A stretch of 60,774 nucleotides of DNA, taken from positions 1 to 60,774 of the forward strand of contig CAIZMB010000083.1 of the NCBI GenBank assembly GCA_903933935.1. The letters run 5' to 3'. The notes below the pieces were generated by a model. The model saw nothing but the letters and a program-made list of their open reading frames with translations. It did no database searches and was not told where the DNA came from. Made by a program: the position numbers and the translations under genes. How positions within the stretch are numbered: the first letter of the stretch is position 1; each line of letters starts with the position of its first letter. This stretch comes from an uncultured Cytophagaceae bacterium (GTDB lineage: Bacteria; Bacteroidota; Bacteroidia; Cytophagales; Spirosomataceae). Below are positions 44,132 through 53,800 of this stretch, piece after piece.

Positions 44132-44288
44132 AAAGTAAAGCTATATTTTGACTTTTAAAATTCAAAAGTAAACATATAACTTGACATTTACTAACCTATT
44201 TAATTCATCTCATTTAGATTCAACTTCAATAAAAACCCCATAATTTTAAGGATGTCTTATCATCAATGTCTAAATATTTGAAGATAAT

Positions 44289-45695
44289 TTATTGAACAGG
44301 CTGCGTGATTATTTCCGACAAATGCCTCATTAACTCAAAGGTATATTCCCCCATATTAGGCCCAAACCACCCCATCGTTTTAGGTTCATACGAATCAAGA
44401 TAAAAGTATTTCCCTGGAATAATATAGCCCACATAACTTCCGTTAAAACTAGTCACATTGGCATTAAACCCTTTTGTCGCCAACGCGTCTTTTAATTGGC
44501 GCGCAAACTCCCCACTGAAATCACATGGTGTGGTAAACCAAATTAAATTTCCGATTTTAATGACTTGCAAGTATACATTTTCTGGCAAAGGCATTAATTT
44601 TTTACTAAGCCAAGTAGAGAAATGCATGTTGGTCGTCAAGCGAATGTTATAATCCGGCAAGTCCATTTTTAAACTCATCGCCGACAAATCAATTTTATCC
44701 TTAAGCTCAACCTTACCTAAATAAATCTCAAGGCTATCGGCCAGCGACTCTCCTATTTTTTTAGGCTTTTCAAAGCCTTTGCCTTCACCCGAGGGACTTT
44801 GACTGCCCACAGAGCCTCCACAGAAAATAGCTAGGTCAACAGACCCGCGTTCCATTTTTCGTTGCCAATAACCAGGGTAATCAGCACTGAATTGCATGTT
44901 ATCTGCGCCGATGGTCGTGGCATGCGCTCCAAAAGAACCAATTACGGCCTTTCGACCTCCTTTTTGCTGAATGGAAATAAAATTGAAATCGTTGTTTTTG
45001 GTTCCCAGCTCGCCAACAAGCCTATTCCGGGTGTAAGGAGCCGCATTAAAATAACCGTTGCCAATCCGAGCGGGCTTAAGATCGGAGATCGCAAGCGTTA
45101 CGGATTGAGCGATTTGGCGCACCAGCCATTGATTGATCCGTGGATTTGCTGGACCAGCAAATTGTTCGCCGATGAATCCTGGGCCCCAAGCCCCAATACT
45201 AGAATGCGTATGCGAAGCCGAATAAAAAACTTGGCTCCGCTGAATGCCTTTTTTTGCAAGTAATAATGTGACATCGTCAATAATATTAGGTGGCATAATT
45301 AATATATCAGCTCCTACAATGACCACCAACTGAGTACCTACTTTTATCGCCGCCGCTTTTACAAAAATACTATCATGAGTTCCTGTGGCACTTTTTCCCT
45401 TGCGTGCACCAAAACCTGCTAAGGGCGCTTCTTTAAATTGGCCCACCTCGATGCTATCCTTAACATTACCTACACTAGGCGTTATGCTGACTTTAGAAAA
45501 TCCCGCTTCGACGAAATCGTTAATTAGGATACGTTTTTTCTTTAGGCTGTCCAACCTAGAAGATGTATTTTGATAATAAGTTGAATTAAAATAAGGAGTA
45601 TGATCAACCCGACAAGAAATTAAAAAAAATAGCGCAATAAAGAGGCTACCTAATATGCTTGCAAAAACAAGCGTAATTTTTCTACTTTTATTCAT
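44289..45695 (-). CDS. Neutral ceramidase-family protein, membrane-anchored
   Basis: 468 aa with an N-terminal anchor (about 8-28; a lipobox-like FFLISC places a possible lipid at Cys28). The catalytic domain matches the neutral/alkaline ceramidase N-terminal fold: EAGFSKVSITPS, PLAGFGARKGKSATGTHDSI, YSASHTHSSIGAWGPG (zinc-type His), GSFGAHATTIG, YPGYW, and GGSVGSQSPSGEG at the nucleophile position. No C-terminal ceramidase beta domain follows, so it is shorter than full ceramidases (about 650 aa). It may hydrolyse sphingolipid or other N-acyl amides. It is a single gene. Confidence 0.85.
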   Translation of the reverse strand: MNKSRKITLVFASILGSLFIALFFLISCRVDHTPYFNSTYYQNTSSRLDSLKKKRILINDFVEAGFSKVSITPSVGNVKDSIEVGQFKEAPLAGFGARKGKSATGTHDSIFVKAAAIKVGTQLVVIVGADILIMPPNIIDDVTLLLAKKGIQRSQVFYSASHTHSSIGAWGPGFIGEQFAGPANPRINQWLVRQIAQSVTLAISDLKPARIGNGYFNAAPYTRNRLVGELGTKNNDFNFISIQQKGGRKAVIGSFGAHATTIGADNMQFSADYPGYWQRKMERGSVDLAIFCGGSVGSQSPSGEGKGFEKPKKIGESLADSLEIYLGKVELKDKIDLSAMSLKMDLPDYNIRLTTNMHFSTWLSKKLMPLPENVYLQVIKIGNLIWFTTPCDFSGEFARQLKDALATKGFNANVTSFNGSYVGYIIPGKYFYLDSYEPKTMGWFGPNMGEYTFELMRHLSEIITQPVQ

Positions 45696-45772
45696 AGTAA
45701 AATTTGAATTTGAACCGATTTTGAAATCGGTGTCTGATGTACCTTTAATCTTTTACTCGCGGAAAAGACCAA

Positions 45773-45973
45773 TCAATTTTTATACCGAACAGAGTCAATC
45801 ACGCAGCATAAGCCTGCTTGGAATACGATGAGAGCACCTGTTCCATACCAAAACCATTCCCCACCTTGCATTTTCGTAATTCCCGCATCAATAGCTAAAG
45901 ACAAACCAGCACCCGTTAAAATCAAACCTCCCGCCGATTGAAGTAACCACCTTAATTTAGTATTTTTTTTCAT
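45773..45973 (-). CDS. Small two-helix membrane protein
   Basis: 66 aa from the ATG at 45973. A longer frame from 46003 adds ten residues of little quality. Two hydrophobic helices (LQSAGGLILTGAGLSLAIDA; FWYGTGALIVFQAGLCCVID) are joined by a short charged loop with KMQGGEW. No family is recognised. It diverges from the first GH28 gene, 134 bases away, so its promoter and that of the GH28 operon share the gap. Confidence 0.6.
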   Translation of the reverse strand: MKKNTKLRWLLQSAGGLILTGAGLSLAIDAGITKMQGGEWFWYGTGALIVFQAGLCCVIDSVRYKN

Positions 45974-46012
45974 ATCAAAAATTGAATATGCTAATTTATA
46001 CAAACCTCAATT

Positions 46013-46044
46013 ATTGCAGAGCATTAAAAGAATATTTATATTTG
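46013..46044 (+). promoter_or_regulatory. Candidate promoter of the GH28 operon
   Basis: TATATTTG at 46037-46044 fits the Bacteroidota -7 element TAnnTTTG, and ATTG at 46013, 20 bases upstream, fits the -33 TTTG with one mismatch. The -7 element is 63 bases ahead of the first GH28 start codon, so the position is sensible. Confidence 0.4.
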
Positions 46045-46107
46045 AAAATATGAAGCTAAAGAATTGTTTGAATCAATTTTGCGCTTCGCTCTAAAACCTA
46101 ACATTCT

Positions 46108-47592
46108 ATGATTAAAAATCTATTAATAGTCATTCCTTTGACTATTTTCATATGCTTTCATGCGCAAGCAGAAGATTACAAGGCTTCCATGTTTGGAATA
46201 AAATCCAATGGGACGACAATGAATACCACCTCGATTCAAAAAGCCATCGATTTTATTCATGAAAAAGGCGGGGGCCGACTCGTATTTTATGTAGGAAGGT
46301 ATTTAACAGGAACCATCCAACTAAAATCCAATGTAACCATTCATTTAGAGGAAGGGGCTACGATTGTCGGATCTACCAACATATATGATTATAATATTAA
46401 TGGCCCTCATTTCTCATCGCTAATTTCCGCCTACAAAGCAGAAAATATCGGATTAACTGGCAAAGGGGTGATCGACGGCCAAGGCCGAGATTTAGCATAC
46501 ACTCTATTAGATCAAGTTCAAAAGGGAATACTTAAAGATGAACTAGCCAACGACCGACCTGCGCTTCGTAGGCCAAAAGGCATTTACTTGCGCGAATGTA
46601 AAAACGTGGAAGTTTCAGGCATCATGGTTAAAAATGCGGCAGAATGGGTCGTTGTGTTTGATCAATGTGAGAATTTGAAAATTGACAAAATCACGGTCGA
46701 CAGCAAGGCTTTTTGGAACAACGATGGAATCGATATTGTCGATTGTAAAAATGTGGTCCTAAGCAATTCGTTTATTGACGCAAGTGATGATGCCATCTGT
46801 TTTAAATCACATGATCCCACAAAACTTTGTGAAAATGTAGAAGTTCGAAATAATGTGGCTAGATCTAGCGCGAATGGCATAAAATTCGGAACGGTAACCT
46901 CAGGTGGATATAAGAATTTCAAGATTGTCAACAATAAAGTATATGATACATTTCGTTCTGCGATTACCATCGCCACTCCCGATGGTGGGGTGATTGACAA
47001 TATTTTTGTCGACAGTTTATATGCCTATAATACAGGAAACTCAATTTACTTGAGAATAGGTGCTCGTTGGAACAAAGGCCGAACAGGTTCCATGAATAAC
47101 ATTACGATTCAAAATATGTATTGCGAAATCCCTAATTCAAAACCAGATGCGGGAAGAGAATACGAGGGGCCCGTTGAAGATCTTCCACGTAACATTTCAC
47201 CTGCTAGCATCGTAGGTTTGCCGGGACAATACATTTCAAACGTGACCCTTCGCAATATCCAAATAGTTGTGCCAGGAAACAGCAACCCAACCTACGCCTA
47301 TCGAGGCATTAAACCCGCTGACCTAGATAGTATTCCAGAAATGCCAGCTGCTTATCCAGAATATTCTCAATTCAAGGAATTGCCAGCATGGGGATTTTAT
47401 GTCCGACATGTTAAAAATCTAACCATTGAAAATGTAACATTAACTGCGCAAGGAAAGGAATACCGACCGGCCATTGTCTTAGATGATGTGCAAGGAGCCA
47501 CTTTTTCTAAAATGAAGTACATCGAACCTGAAAGTAATAAGAAGAAACAAGTACATACGTATAAGTCTTCTGAAGTGTTGCTCAAGAAATAA
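46108..47592 (+). CDS. GH28-family polygalacturonase-like enzyme (paralogue 1)
   Basis: 494-aa secreted parallel beta-helix glycosidase. Signal peptide 1-21 (FHAQA). FGIKSNGTTMNTTSIQKAID is the normal GH28 opening. Catalytic acids are Asp206 in NNDGIDI and Asp227-Asp228 in ASDDAICFKS. The GHG motif of classical polygalacturonases is replaced by SSANGIKFGT, and RIK by YLRIGARW, as in a Bacteroidota subgroup acting on rhamnogalacturonan or other pectin branches. The C-terminal half has EGPVEDLPRNISPASIVGL and KELPAWGFYVRHVKNL, shared with the next gene. It is first in a three-gene run, 12 bases before paralogue 2. Confidence 0.9.
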   Translation: MIKNLLIVIPLTIFICFHAQAEDYKASMFGIKSNGTTMNTTSIQKAIDFIHEKGGGRLVFYVGRYLTGTIQLKSNVTIHLEEGATIVGSTNIYDYNINGPHFSSLISAYKAENIGLTGKGVIDGQGRDLAYTLLDQVQKGILKDELANDRPALRRPKGIYLRECKNVEVSGIMVKNAAEWVVVFDQCENLKIDKITVDSKAFWNNDGIDIVDCKNVVLSNSFIDASDDAICFKSHDPTKLCENVEVRNNVARSSANGIKFGTVTSGGYKNFKIVNNKVYDTFRSAITIATPDGGVIDNIFVDSLYAYNTGNSIYLRIGARWNKGRTGSMNNITIQNMYCEIPNSKPDAGREYEGPVEDLPRNISPASIVGLPGQYISNVTLRNIQIVVPGNSNPTYAYRGIKPADLDSIPEMPAAYPEYSQFKELPAWGFYVRHVKNLTIENVTLTAQGKEYRPAIVLDDVQGATFSKMKYIEPESNKKKQVHTYKSSEVLLKK

Positions 47593-47604
47593 CCGACCCA
47601 ACCT

Positions 47605-49092
47605 ATGATCTATAAAAATAAAATTACGCTATTCTTTTTCTTGCTTTTGGGTTTTCAGCTCTCAGCCAAAGATTATATTGCCACGGAATTTGGCGTTAAA
47701 AATGACGGCCTCACCCTCAATACATGTTCCATTCAAAAAGCCATTGATTTTATCCATGAGCATGGAGGTGGAAGGCTTGTGTTTGAATCTGGAAATTATG
47801 TGACTGGAAGTATTTATTTGAAATCGAATGTAACGCTCCAACTAGATTACGGCGCTACGATTTTGGGATCTACTAATCCATTTGATTACGTTAAGGATAA
47901 AAAGATCGGTTGGATGTCCATGATTTTTGCAGTCAATCAGGAAAATATAGGCATTACAGGGAAAGGGATCATCAACGGTCGTGGATTTACCACGGCAAAT
48001 AACATGGTTAATTACATCCACCGCGGTGTTTATGTCGATCCGTTGAAATATGATCGGCCCAACGAAACCAATCGGCCACAAAATATTTATTTCCGCGAAT
48101 GTACCAACATCAAAATCATAGACATCACGCTGAAAGATCCCGCCAGTTGGAACCAAACTTATGACCAATGTAAAAATCTGTACGTGGATCATATCACCGT
48201 AGACAGTAAATCCTATTGGAATAATGACGGAATCGATGTGGTGGACTGCGATGGGGTGGTGATCAAAAATTCCTATTTTGACGCGGCGGATGATGTGCTT
48301 TGTTTCAAATCACATTCAGCCCAACATATGTGTCAAAATGTGGTGGTGGATAATTGTGTCGGTCGGTCTAGTGCTAATGGACTGAAATTTGGCACCGTGT
48401 CGCGTGGAGGATTTAAAAATTTCAAGGTAACCAACTTGACCATTTATGATACATTCCGATCGGCCATAACCTTCGCAGCGGTCGATGGAGGTGAAATCGA
48501 AAATATTGTAATTGACGGTGTGCGTTCCATCAACACAGGGAATGTGATTTACTTGAGGATTGGCGATCGTTGGAGCAGTAGAAAGAAACCCTACATGAAA
48601 AACATAACTATTTCAAATGTATATGCAGAAGTACCCTTTGGTAAACCCGATGCAGGATATAATTTTGAAGGACCCATTGAAGACCTGCCACGCAATATCT
48701 CCCCAGCCAGTATAGTAGGTTTGGTTGAAAATAAAATCCAAAATGTAACGCTCAAAAACATTCAAATTGTATATCCTGGAAGTGGAAATCCTCTATATGC
48801 GAAACGAGGTTTAACACCTGCTGAACTCGATGGGATTCCTGAAATGCGAGAGGCTTATCCCGAATTTTCACAGTTCAAGGAACTTCCAGCATGGGGATTT
48901 TATGTACGTCACGCGGAAGGTATTACGTTTGAAAATGTCACATTCACCGCTCTTAAAAAGGATTATAGACCTAGCGTTGTCCTAGACGATGTCAAGAATG
49001 CCACTTTTTCAGGGCTGGTGGTGAATGAACCAGAAAGCGTTGGAAAACAACAAGTATTCCCGTATAAGACCAGTAACTTGATTATTAAATAA
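47605..49092 (+). CDS. GH28-family polygalacturonase-like enzyme (paralogue 2)
   Basis: 495 aa, highly similar along its whole length to the gene just upstream, so a tandem duplicate. Signal peptide 1-20 (QLSAK). The acids are kept: WNNDGIDVVDC and DAADDVLCFKSH. The same SSANGLKFGTV and YLRIGDRW replace the classical GHG and RIK motifs. Differences cluster in substrate-loop regions such as KDKKIGWMSMIFA and RWSSRKKPYMK, so the two copies may have different linkage specificities. It begins 12 bases after paralogue 1 and is followed after 55 bases by a shortened third copy, all likely on one transcript. Confidence 0.9.
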   Translation: MIYKNKITLFFFLLLGFQLSAKDYIATEFGVKNDGLTLNTCSIQKAIDFIHEHGGGRLVFESGNYVTGSIYLKSNVTLQLDYGATILGSTNPFDYVKDKKIGWMSMIFAVNQENIGITGKGIINGRGFTTANNMVNYIHRGVYVDPLKYDRPNETNRPQNIYFRECTNIKIIDITLKDPASWNQTYDQCKNLYVDHITVDSKSYWNNDGIDVVDCDGVVIKNSYFDAADDVLCFKSHSAQHMCQNVVVDNCVGRSSANGLKFGTVSRGGFKNFKVTNLTIYDTFRSAITFAAVDGGEIENIVIDGVRSINTGNVIYLRIGDRWSSRKKPYMKNITISNVYAEVPFGKPDAGYNFEGPIEDLPRNISPASIVGLVENKIQNVTLKNIQIVYPGSGNPLYAKRGLTPAELDGIPEMREAYPEFSQFKELPAWGFYVRHAEGITFENVTFTALKKDYRPSVVLDDVKNATFSGLVVNEPESVGKQQVFPYKTSNLIIK

Positions 49093-49147
49093 TTACAAAG
49101 TTTCATCGAATTAGACCTAAATCGACGAGCGAATAACATCAAAAAAT

Positions 49148-49900
49148 ATGCAAAAATTATTCTTAAAAATATGTTTAATCATCGTCATGAGCCAAGGGGC
49201 TTTATGCGCAAAAGACTACAATGCATCCCTATTTGGCATAAAATCGGATGGCGTAACCTTAAATACACCCTCCATTCAAAAGGCTATTGATTTCATTAGT
49301 GAAAAAGGCGGTGGTAAACTTAAATTTTATGTAGGTCGATATTTAACGGGCAGCATCCAATTGAAGTCAAATGTGACGATTGAATTAAATGAAGGTGCAG
49401 TGTTGGTTGGCACCTCATCCATTTATGATTATGTTGGGGCCAATGGAATTAAAGCTTTGATTGTTGCCGATGGCCAACAAAATATCGGAGTTTCAGGCAA
49501 GGGTGTTATTGAAGGACAGGGACCGACCGTATTAGAGCAAATCGCCAAGCAAATTCAAAAGGGATATTTACAAGAAACGATTTCACAGGCAAGTCCTGCT
49601 TTGATTGCCTTGAATAATTGTACGAGCATCAACATCGAAGGTTTTAATTTACAAAATGCATGTGGAAATGTCATTGCTTTGACGGCTTGCAAGCAAGTCC
49701 GTTTGGCTGGGCTTAAAATCAAAAGCACGACCAACAAGGAAACCAAAGGCTTAGTCTTTTCTAAAGTAGATGGAATCAAATTAGAAAATCTATTCATCGA
49801 AACGGTAGTATCCGAAATAAAATCAGATGGATTATCGACGAACATTTCACTGGTCAATTGCCAATATGCATCTGGAAAAAGCTTGATATTTAAAAATTAA
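49148..49900 (+). CDS. Shortened GH28-like protein lacking catalytic residues (paralogue 3)
   Basis: 250 aa. Signal peptide (LCAK) and the first 150 residues closely follow paralogues 1 and 2 (FGIKSDGVTLNTPSIQKAID, YLTGSIQLKSNVTIELNEGA). Where they carry NNDGID and the DD pair, this protein has STTNKETKGLVFSKVDGIKL, and it stops soon after (ASGKSLIFKN). There is no DD, no RIG motif and no C-terminal half, so hydrolysis is not expected. The frame is clean with a normal start and stop, and no remnants of the lost half follow, so it looks like a stable short protein rather than a recent pseudogene. It could bind substrate or another protein. Confidence 0.8.
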   Translation: MQKLFLKICLIIVMSQGALCAKDYNASLFGIKSDGVTLNTPSIQKAIDFISEKGGGKLKFYVGRYLTGSIQLKSNVTIELNEGAVLVGTSSIYDYVGANGIKALIVADGQQNIGVSGKGVIEGQGPTVLEQIAKQIQKGYLQETISQASPALIALNNCTSINIEGFNLQNACGNVIALTACKQVRLAGLKIKSTTNKETKGLVFSKVDGIKLENLFIETVVSEIKSDGLSTNISLVNCQYASGKSLIFKN

Positions 49901-49964
49901 TGTACCGACAAATTCTTTTGAATTAATTCGTTGTCGCGAATGTTAATTTCGGTCAAATAACCAT

Positions 49965-50825
49965 TTATTTCTTCTGGTAGACTCGAACATAATCCACTTC
50001 CATGCGGTTAGGAAATTCGGTTTGGGAGGGATCTCCGCCATTCATACCCCCCATGGCTAAATTTAATAACATATAATGGGGTTGCTTGAACGGATTGAAA
50101 CTGCTTCCATTTTTATTGACTAATTGATCTAAAGTTACTTTATTGAGAAATTGATTATCACAATATAAAGCGATGAATTCCTCTGTCCAATCCATGCGCC
50201 AAACATGAAATTGTTTCGACCAGTTTGTTCCCCCTAATGAATCCACTTGAAAGGTATTGCTAAACCATTCTGGTTTTTGGTCTGCACCTAAACAAGCGAT
50301 ATTGGCCAATAACTTACCGCGATAGTACTCCATGATATCGATTTCACCGTTTGCAGGCCAACCTTTTTCTACGCCTAACGTCCACCAAGCGGGCCACATT
50401 CCTGGACTAATATCGATTCTGGCTCTCAGCTCAAATCTACCGTATTGCCATGATTTTTTTCCTCTGGTCAACAAACATGATGAAGTATAATCGATGGTTT
50501 TTCTATTCCTGCGCCAGTCGCTACTACCTTCTTGATAGCGGGGATTTGGCTTTTGTTCTTTTCTTGCTTCGATGATGAGCAAACCATTTTTGCAACTTGC
50601 ATTTTCTGTTTGGTACCATTGCAACTCCTCATTGCGAACAAAACCACGCTCATAATTCCAATTTGTACTATCAGGTTTCCCCTCTTGATTAAACTCATCT
50701 GCCCAAGCTAAGGTGTAACCATCGCTTTTATTGATTTTGGCTTGATTGTACGTCAACTGACGACTGCAGGCTATAAAAACAATAAATCCTACAAATAAAA
50801 ATGGTATACTTCTTAAGTTATTCAT
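49965..50825 (-). CDS. GH16-family glucanase-like lipoprotein
   Basis: 286-aa surface or periplasmic lipoprotein (FIVFIAC, Cys20). The jelly-roll GH16 domain has YTLAWADEFNQEG, WQYGRFELRARIDISPGMWP, and the catalytic GEIDIMEYY: Glu161 nucleophile, Asp163, Glu166 acid/base in the E-x-D-x-x-E form used by laminarinases and lichenases. Ends GGMNGGDPSQTEFPNRMEVD with YVRVYQK, typical of GH16 subfamily 3. The polysaccharide is a beta-1,3- or beta-1,3/1,4-glucan, possibly another beta-glycan. It is the last gene after the rhamnosidase, 33 bases apart. Confidence 0.93.
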   Translation of the reverse strand: MNNLRSIPFLFVGFIVFIACSRQLTYNQAKINKSDGYTLAWADEFNQEGKPDSTNWNYERGFVRNEELQWYQTENASCKNGLLIIEARKEQKPNPRYQEGSSDWRRNRKTIDYTSSCLLTRGKKSWQYGRFELRARIDISPGMWPAWWTLGVEKGWPANGEIDIMEYYRGKLLANIACLGADQKPEWFSNTFQVDSLGGTNWSKQFHVWRMDWTEEFIALYCDNQFLNKVTLDQLVNKNGSSFNPFKQPHYMLLNLAMGGMNGGDPSQTEFPNRMEVDYVRVYQKK

Positions 50826-50858
50826 CTTGGAAAAACTTACAAAAATTTATAAAAAACC

Positions 50859-53800
50859 TTACTCAACCACCCAGTGATATGAACCTGAACCCAACTCTGT
50901 TTGGAATTCATTGGCTGAAGCAGTGAACTTTACGGGCTTCCCTCCTTCTGTAATTTTAGCTCCTTTAGGAATAAGTAACCTTACATGGGCACTGGTGTTA
51001 GCCGGAATTACAAAATCATACGTGACTTTATTACCTTCTTTTTTCCATTGACTACTAATTTTGCCATAAACTGTTTCAACAAATCCTTTGGCCGAATTAA
51101 TTTTTCCGGAAGGATCGGGAGTAGGCTGTAAATTGAAGTGTTTAAAACCAGGGGAATTTTCATCTCGTTGAATCCCTAAGGACCAGGTATACATCCAAGC
51201 AGCAACGGCTCCAAACGAATAATGGTTAAAAGAATTCATACTATTATTGCCACCAAAACCATTTTCCAGTGTATAAGAATTCAATCGCTCCCATATTGAG
51301 CTTGCTCCATTCGCCACAGAATACAACCAAGATGGATACGTTTTTTGAGTCAATAAACCATAGGCAACATCGTGTTGGCCATTCACTGACAAAGCCTCGC
51401 TAATGGATGCGGTGCCTATAAATCCAGTCATCAAGGAATAAGGAGGACGCGCTATGCCTTCGTCGTCTTTGTTGGAACGCTTCACCGTTTCGACCAAATT
51501 TTGGACAGCAAATGGAATGTTTTTTTGATCATAAATTCCCAGACCCAAAGGGATGGCATATGAGGCTTGAGTATCGACTATTTGGCCTTTATCGGAAACA
51601 GGAGGAGTGGCCGCAGGTGCTGGTGCTGCTCCTGGAGGACCCATACGTGCAGCACGGACACCCGACTTAACACTTTTATGGCTAACTGGATCAAGGTAAA
51701 TTTGATTAACAACTTTTTTCCTTGCCTCATATTGCTCCATATATTTAGTCTCATCGTTCTTAAATCCTAAAAATGCGGCTACTTTGGACATAATTTTTAG
51801 ATTATATGTCTGATAAGTCATCCAAAAAAGGGTGTTGTCGTTTTTATTATTTTCAGGGCTTAGCCAGTCACCCAAGGGACCTTCGTTCAAAATACCATTG
51901 GCTGGATCCACCTTTGTATCTAAAAAGCTCACATAGCGTTTCATTGCATCATAATGCTCGGCCAACATGGATTTGTCCCCATATTGCAAATAAGTTTCCC
52001 AGGGAATCACAATGCCCGCACTACCCCATAGCGTTCCACCAAATCCACCACCCATGGGCGCCACATCCGTAAATCGGCCATCAGCTCTTTGAACATCACG
52101 CATCCCTAATAAGTGTCGGCGCATAAAATTATTTACAGGCGCCATCATAGTGGCGGTTTTAGAAAAAACATTAATGTCTCCACTCCAACCCATTCGTTCA
52201 TTTCGAGCGGGAGTATCCGTAGGAATAGATAAAAAATTACTGCGCATAGACCACGTGATATTCTGCCATAATTTGTTGACCATAGGGTCAGAACTCACAT
52301 ATTCAGATCCAATGTGATCAATCGACGAAAGCACCAAACCAGCCACTTGAGTTAATGCAGGTGCCTGTTCGATTCCTGTTATTTCCAAAAACCGATAGCC
52401 ATGGAACGTAAATCGAGGCTGGATATACTCGTCACCGCCCTTCAAAATATATACATCCTGTGCCAGCGCCGCACGAATATTTTCCAACATAATCATACCC
52501 TTTTGTCCGGCATACTCAGCTAAATCTGGGTAAAGTACTTCCGCAAATCGAAGGGTAATTCGTTGGCCTGCTATTCCATTTTTAATGAAAATCTTTGGAA
52601 AACCCACCATGTTTTGACCCATATCATACACAAAAACACCCTTTCTAGGTTCAGTCATTAATTTGGCCTGTAGAACTTCGCGCACTTGGACGTGATCATC
52701 TAACTGACTTGCCAATTGCATTCCATCAAACTTAAGAGCATTAGGAACATTCCCTACAAAAGCCGTTCCTTCTAAAGAAATTTTTTGTGCAGGCTTCCAA
52801 GCGGAAGATTTGAAATTGGCCGTAGACCAACCAGCAATCGCGGCTTCTTTTTGAGCATCGTACACTTCGCCTTGGAAAAAACTTCCATAACGAATCGGGC
52901 CGTCATTAAAGTAGGTCCATTGATCAGGATTGGTGGTGATTATTTGTTCCGTGCCATCTGTATATTGAATGTGCAATTTGGCTAATAAGGATTGTCGATC
53001 ACCAAAGAAATTCCAACTATCTCCGCTAAAGGTGATATTTCCACTCCACCAGCCTTCGCTTAACCAGGCGCCCCAAGCATTTTCTCCATTTTTAACTAAT
53101 GCAGTAACGTCGAAAGTCTGATATTGATGTGTCTTATTGTATTGCGTTAATCCTGGGTTAAAATAATCCTTACCCACGCGAGATCCATTCAAATACAATT
53201 CGTAAATGCCTCTGGATGTGGCATAAATTCTTGCTTTTTTAATGGTCTTTGAGCTCGTGGAAAACTGTGTTCTTAACATAGGAGCGGCAAAACGACTGGG
53301 ATCCGCGGTAGCTAAAACACCATTTTGTAAGCCATCCACCTGAAACTGTTTGCCATTCCAAACAATTTGAGACTGAGTAAACAGAGAGGGGTTTTCCTTT
53401 GCTGAAAATAATGCATTTGAAGGGTGACGGAAATTTTTAATGATGACATCTGAGAAATTGGCTTTTTGGAGGGGGCCAACTTTAAATCCGATATGTGACA
53501 ACATAGGGAAACTGATGTAATTATTACCGCGACCTACGGGATTTAGGTTTAAACCAGATGATCCTCCTCGGCCAGTAGACCCTGCAGGAGCGCCATTAAT
53601 CTTATGTTCAGGATCCACTTGGTCTATATAAAAATCAAAAACCCCAAAATTACATTGTGCCAAAATAATATGCTTTTGATAAGCATTTGAAGGGTTTACT
53701 ATTTTTCGCGAAATTTTAAATTGGGCCAATGGCTTACGCGCATCATCCTTTTTATCATAACCTACCCGATAAACTTTTAAAAAAGCAGAACCAGTATCAC

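Noticed and set aside
45098-45263. Open frames within the ceramidase gene
   Set aside because: They are shadows of the real coding frame with no homology I can see.
46108-49900. Recent duplication by a mobile element around the GH28 genes
   Set aside because: The copies have diverged along their length and no terminal repeats or transposase flank them; ordinary tandem duplication explains them.
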